35,807 nt of DNA, from the NCBI RefSeq assembly GCF_013315265.1, contig NZ_JABUFE010000018.1, positions 1 to 35,807 of the forward strand, read 5' to 3'. Made by a program: the position numbers and the translations under genes. Positions 32,417-35,807 of this stretch are shown piece after piece. Under the pieces are notes generated by a model. It was not told the origin of the DNA. It did not search any database and saw only the letters and a program-made list of their open reading frames with translations. Position 1 is the first letter of the stretch; every line of letters starts with the position of its first letter. The DNA comes from Parasulfitobacter algicola (GTDB lineage Bacteria > Pseudomonadota > Alphaproteobacteria > Rhodobacterales > Rhodobacteraceae).

Positions 32417-33095
32417 ACCGTGCCGGGTTTGCCGGAGGCTCCAACTCGTGAGTAGGATGGAGCATCATGACAAAGACAACGAACAAGTATTCACCAGAAG
32501 TACGCGAACGTACTGTGCGGATGGTATTGGATGGCGCGGGGCAGCATAAGAGCAGTTGGGCGGCAATCGTATCGATTTCATCGAAGATAGGCTGTGCGCC
32601 GCAAACGCTGAACGAATGGGTCAAGAAGGTCGAAGTGGATCAGGGTAAGCGCGACGGCATCACCACCGAACAAGCCGAGAAGATGAAGGCTCTGGAACGC
32701 GAAGTGCGCGAGTTGAAGCAGGCTAATGAGATCCTGCGCAAAGCGTCCGCATAATTTGCCCAGGCGGAGCTCGACCGCCCACTAAAACGATGATCCAGCT
32801 CATAGAAGATCAGCGCGATGATCATGGGGTCGAGCCAATCTGCGGTATTTTGCCGATTGCCCCAGCCACGTGTCTCATGATCATTTGGCAAAGCGCGCTG
32901 ACCCTTCACGCCTTTCGGATCGCGCCAAGCGTGACGAAGAACTGACGCCCGAGATCGAGCGCGTCTTTGAGGAGAACCTCAGCGTCTATAGCGTTCGTAA
33001 GGTGTGGCACCAGATGCGGCGGGAGGGGGTCAATGTGGCCAGGTGCATTGTCGCATGGTTGATGAAGGACATCGGCATCGAAGGCCAAAGTAACT
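32414..33095 (+). mobile_element. Degraded IS3-family element, left end to early orfB
   Basis: The left terminal sequence TGAACCGTGCCGGGTTT begins at 32414. orfA (32467-32754, 95 aa) has the HTH start [17 protein letters not shown] and the leucine-zipper end [18 protein letters not shown], then a stop where Tyr is expected (YFAQAELDRPLKR continues after the TAA). orfB starts at 32790 (MIQLIEDQRDDHGVEPICGI), is frameshifted near 32872, resumes as HDHLAKRADPSRLSDRAKRD and EIERVFEENLSVYSVRKVWH, and ends after CIVAWLMKDIGIEGQ near 33090, before the DDE core. No right end. Confidence 0.85.
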
Positions 33096-33419
33096 GATGC
33101 TACGTCATTTGGGCCGCGCTAGATTTCAGAATTTGATTAGGCGGGTTTTCTTGGAACCATAATAGGGTTTGGCGAACGCTTAGTCATTAAAACTTGACTG
33201 ATCGGTCTGCTCAACGGGGCAATCTGGATTGAGCTGTTCGGCTGTATGGCAGCATTTTATATGTAAGTTCCTAGTCCATATAGGTCATGACCCGTCGCCA
33301 ACATTTTATTAATCAGCATCTGCAAGTGTGAAAAGAACTGTATCCAAATAAATTACAGAAAATTTCGCATTGTCTCAACAGGTTGCTCGCTACTTTGAGC
33401 TAATAAATGGAATGAAACG
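33096..33419. other. Non-coding stretch between the IS3 relic and the omp gene
   Basis: No convincing gene, repeat or RNA. The last 100 bases are AT-rich and presumably hold the promoter of the outer-membrane protein gene; no -35/-10 pair is convincing. Confidence 0.4.
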
Positions 33420-34184
33420 ATGAAACTGAAACAACTAATTTTGCTTATGCCTTTTTGTATTTTAGCTGCACCTTTAAAGGCTCAGGACTGGGATGGTTGG
33501 CATGGTGGCCTTCATATTGGTGGAGCCGAGGCAAATGGTGAACATGATATAAAAGAAGATGGTCTTGAATTTCTGGATGAACCCGTAGGTTTGGATGACA
33601 TTAGCGGAGGACTTGGGGGGATTAGGATCGGGTATGACTGGACTAAAAACCAAACTTTGTTTGGTATTGAAGCCGAAATATCAAGTACTGATATAAATGA
33701 CCGTTTTACAAATGACGTAGTGTCAACTGGCGGCGGCGGATTTAATGACTTTGATTTCTACGAAACGTCGATCGAAAGTATGGGGTCAATACGGGGCCGG
33801 ATCGGTCGAGTTGTTGGAAAAGAACAGCGCACACTTATCTATGGTCTGGGCGGCTTGGCTATTGCAGATGTAAATGCAAAAAATGGTGATGCTGATCCAA
33901 GAAGTGGAGGCGGCTCTGTTCGCCCTGATTGTGGCGTATCCGGTGGCTGTGCAGAGGGTGACGAAACCGCATTTGGCTTTACTATAGGTGCTGGCGTTGA
34001 GCATCAATTCAAAGATCTAAAAATCGGGCGTGGTGCATTAAGCCTTGGTTTGGAATATGCATATTATGACTTCGGTGAAGTTGAGTTCAAAACCAGAACA
34101 GACGATTTGACGCCTGCAGATCATGAATTTGATGTCGATTTATCGGCTCATACGCTTCAGGCAGTTATTCGATTGCGTTTTTGA
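33420..34184 (+). CDS. Outer-membrane beta-barrel protein (Omp25/OmpA-like porin family)
   Basis: 254 aa. Signal peptide MKLKQLILLMPFCILAAPLKAQ|D, then WDGWHGGLHIGGAEANGEHD, the usual opening of alphaproteobacterial opacity-type small barrels. Alternating strands (GGIRIGYDWTKNQTLFGIEA, SMGSIRGRIGRV, GYGGLAIADV-like) and a C-terminal HTLQAVIRLRF ending in Phe, the outer-membrane assembly signal. One loop contains a C-x5-C pair. An eight-strand barrel is expected. Not linked to secretion except by proximity. Confidence 0.85.
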   Translation: MKLKQLILLMPFCILAAPLKAQDWDGWHGGLHIGGAEANGEHDIKEDGLEFLDEPVGLDDISGGLGGIRIGYDWTKNQTLFGIEAEISSTDINDRFTNDVVSTGGGGFNDFDFYETSIESMGSIRGRIGRVVGKEQRTLIYGLGGLAIADVNAKNGDADPRSGGGSVRPDCGVSGGCAEGDETAFGFTIGAGVEHQFKDLKIGRGALSLGLEYAYYDFGEVEFKTRTDDLTPADHEFDVDLSAHTLQAVIRLRF

Positions 34185-34381
34185 CACTATTGAGCCGACT
34201 GTATTGATTAGATATGGTCGGCTTTTTGATCGAAATGCTTACACTGTTTTCTGTCATACAATCAGCGAAGAATGATAGTTTGTGTGACACCATGAGTGAT
34301 AGGCATTTTCGCACGGCTACACCCATACTGGGTAGATTGCAGTATCCATCAATTTCATACTTGAGTTATCGGAGTAAAAAT

Positions 34382-35266
34382 ATGGACTTCACGCCTGGAC
34401 GCCCCAAATTCGATTGGGATTTGGACACTTCTATCTGCGACAAATATACGAATGCCACCTTAACCATTACTTTACGTTTAGGGTTACGCCAGATCAATCC
34501 GTCGAATGCAGCTGAAACCGGCACATATAAAGATTCGAATGGCAACAAAAAGAAGATTGAAAAGTGGGACCAAGCAAAGTGGATGACTTGGAAACACAGT
34601 TTCATCACATCGGCAAAGCGATACTGGGACGATAAGTTTTGTTTATTGAATGTAAGCGGCAAATTTTTCCGGCACGAAGTTGATGGCAAGCAATATAGTC
34701 CAAATATTGATTGCAGATTTAAACTGATTGAAGGCAATGCTGACCAAAGTTCGCGTCATCATATAGTTGATGTCGTGTATCTGCGTGAGGGTACTTCGGA
34801 TTTTTTTAGATCGCATTCGAAGCTCTATGACAATCGTGACATTTATGAGCAGAGCGGTGCATTCGATAGTAAGGGTCGGCCTGTTGTGCAAAAACCCAAT
34901 GTACATGAAATAGGGCACCTTCTTGGACTTAATCACGTTGATGTTGGAAAGTCGCATTGTCCAACTAACGGCAACCCAAACGCGGACCCATGTTACGGTG
35001 TGGCTGATGAGGATTTAAATTCAATAATGGGAGCAGGCATGCAGTTACGGCTGGCGTGTGCTAAGCCATGGCTTAAAGCCCTTGATATAGTATTGCGGCG
35101 GCGTCTAAGTGATGAGCAACAAAACTCAAAACCTCGCGATTTGAAGCAAAGTGATTTCGCTGGTCGAATGCAATCTTTATCAATGTGGGAAGCGCGGATG
35201 CAATGTCTTTATCCAAGAACTGCCCAAGAAGTTGATGGTGGTATTATTGTAACCACACCACGTTAA
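34382..35266 (+). CDS. Putative zinc metalloprotease with metzincin motif
   Basis: 294 aa from ATG 34382, which has GGAG eight bases upstream; the frame is open from 34214 but the extra part has poor ribosome sites and looks non-native. HEIGHLLGLNH (residues 175-185) is the complete HExxHxxGxxH metzincin zinc site, followed by NSIMGAG, a good Met-turn. An upstream WMTWKHSFITSAKRYWDDKF segment is reminiscent of zinc-protease domains seen in some secreted effectors. Several Cys suggest disulfides (HCPTNGNPNADPCYG). No Sec signal on the chosen form, so export, if any, would need another route. Specificity unknown. Confidence 0.72.
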   Translation: MDFTPGRPKFDWDLDTSICDKYTNATLTITLRLGLRQINPSNAAETGTYKDSNGNKKKIEKWDQAKWMTWKHSFITSAKRYWDDKFCLLNVSGKFFRHEVDGKQYSPNIDCRFKLIEGNADQSSRHHIVDVVYLREGTSDFFRSHSKLYDNRDIYEQSGAFDSKGRPVVQKPNVHEIGHLLGLNHVDVGKSHCPTNGNPNADPCYGVADEDLNSIMGAGMQLRLACAKPWLKALDIVLRRRLSDEQQNSKPRDLKQSDFAGRMQSLSMWEARMQCLYPRTAQEVDGGIIVTTPR

Positions 35267-35525
35267 TGAAAGTATTCGTTAATGTATCCGTAGGTTTACA
35301 GACGATTTGCTTGGTGAGTTTGGAAGTAATGGAAGATGTAGGTGGCACGGTAAATTGTCTTAGCCTCTCTAAAACTACGGCATTATGGAGCAAACTCACC
35401 AAATAAGGTTATTTTCTAATTAGCCACCTGCTTTGCCTGCAAGCCGAGTAATTACCCCGTTTAGGATTCCCGCGATTTCTTCCATTCCCATGCGTCGAGC
35501 TAGCGGGATTAGTATGAGTAACTGC
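35267..35525. other. Non-coding stretch before the right-hand IS3 fragment
   Basis: Nothing convincing: no gene, RNA or terminator recognised. A junction to IS3 sequence lies near 35526. Confidence 0.35.
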
Positions 35526-35807
35526 AATACCAGCAACGCCAATCCGCAGGCGCGGCCAGCCGGACATGATTATCAGCGATAATGGAACGGAAATGACATC
35601 TCATGCAGTTCTTCGATGGTGCCAGGACACGGGCGCCGGCTGGCACTACATTGCGCCCGGAAAACCTATGCAGAACGCGTTTGTAGAATCGTTCAACGGC
35701 AGGCTCAGGGACGAATGCCTGAATGAACATATCTTCGGCAATCTCGCCGAAGCCAGGAAGATCATCGAAAACTGGAGGATCGACTACAACACACAAAGGC
35801 CACACAC
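35526..35807 (+). mobile_element. IS3-family orfB C-terminal part, cut by the window edge
   Basis: The plus-strand frame through [40 protein letters not shown] and [20 protein letters not shown] to [11 protein letters not shown] carries the second Asp and the Glu of the DDE site of an IS3 transposase. The N-terminal two thirds are missing to the left, so it is a fragment; the right end lies beyond the window. It has the same orientation as the relic at 32414-33095 and carries the part of orfB that relic lacks. Confidence 0.85.

Noticed and set aside
1-35807. tRNA, rRNA, CRISPR array or riboswitch
   Set aside because: I looked in the intergenic stretches and saw no cloverleaf, rRNA core sequence, regularly spaced repeats or recognisable riboswitch.

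Overview
The window reads as alphaproteobacterial DNA, most likely Rhodobacteraceae (Roseobacter group). The basis is the look of the proteins (Rhodobacter-type recombinase and IS relics, the DUF1185/UPF0280/6-hydroxynicotinate-reductase gene set), moderate GC and the high load of broken mobile DNA. Genus cannot be fixed from the sequence alone.

Left part (about 1-8460): the window opens with the end of a degraded insertion sequence. Then comes a tight minus-strand operon, read from 7747 down to 179: FAD subunit, fused [2Fe-2S]/molybdopterin hydroxylase, 6-hydroxynicotinate reductase-like protein, UPF0280 protein, two tandem DUF1185 proteins and a MarR regulator. A promoter with an overlapping perfect 18-bp palindrome precedes the first gene. 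A broken nicotinamidase gene (pncA-like) is divergent. Together they suggest hydroxylation and then reduction of nicotinate or a similar N-heteroaromatic, probably repressed by the MarR protein.

Junction (8466-11235): a scar zone with the tail of a serine recombinase, an intact P4-type tyrosine integrase, a 5'-truncated IS1-family transposase and a fragment of a second tyrosine recombinase.

Centre (11285-30646): a non-flagellar type III secretion system whose gene order matches the rhizobial Rhc family. A minus-strand operon sctI-J-K-L-N-O-Q-R-S-T-U diverges from a plus-strand set: short SctC (N0/N1 domains only), three small or low-complexity probable extracellular components, SctD, a small protein, a TPR protein, SctV, a lone CpaC-type N-terminal domain, an OmpR-type response regulator and a sensor kinase. 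Two unknown genes lie downstream of sctU and one after the kinase; these are effector, chaperone or accessory candidates. Five promoters of this region carry 11-bp-spaced direct repeats (YGTMAG-NNNNC-YGTAAG type), a plausible binding site for the local response regulator. Three features stand out. No secretin channel domain is encoded in the window. SctU has IGTK in place of the autocleavage motif NPTH. A free-standing pilus-secretin N-domain lies in the cluster.

Right part (30814-35807): an IS110-like relic, a LuxR-type regulator whose stop codon coincides with the end of a degraded IS3 element, an outer-membrane beta-barrel protein, a metzincin-like zinc protease candidate, and the C-terminal part of another IS3 transposase running off the right edge. 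No tRNA, rRNA or CRISPR array was seen.
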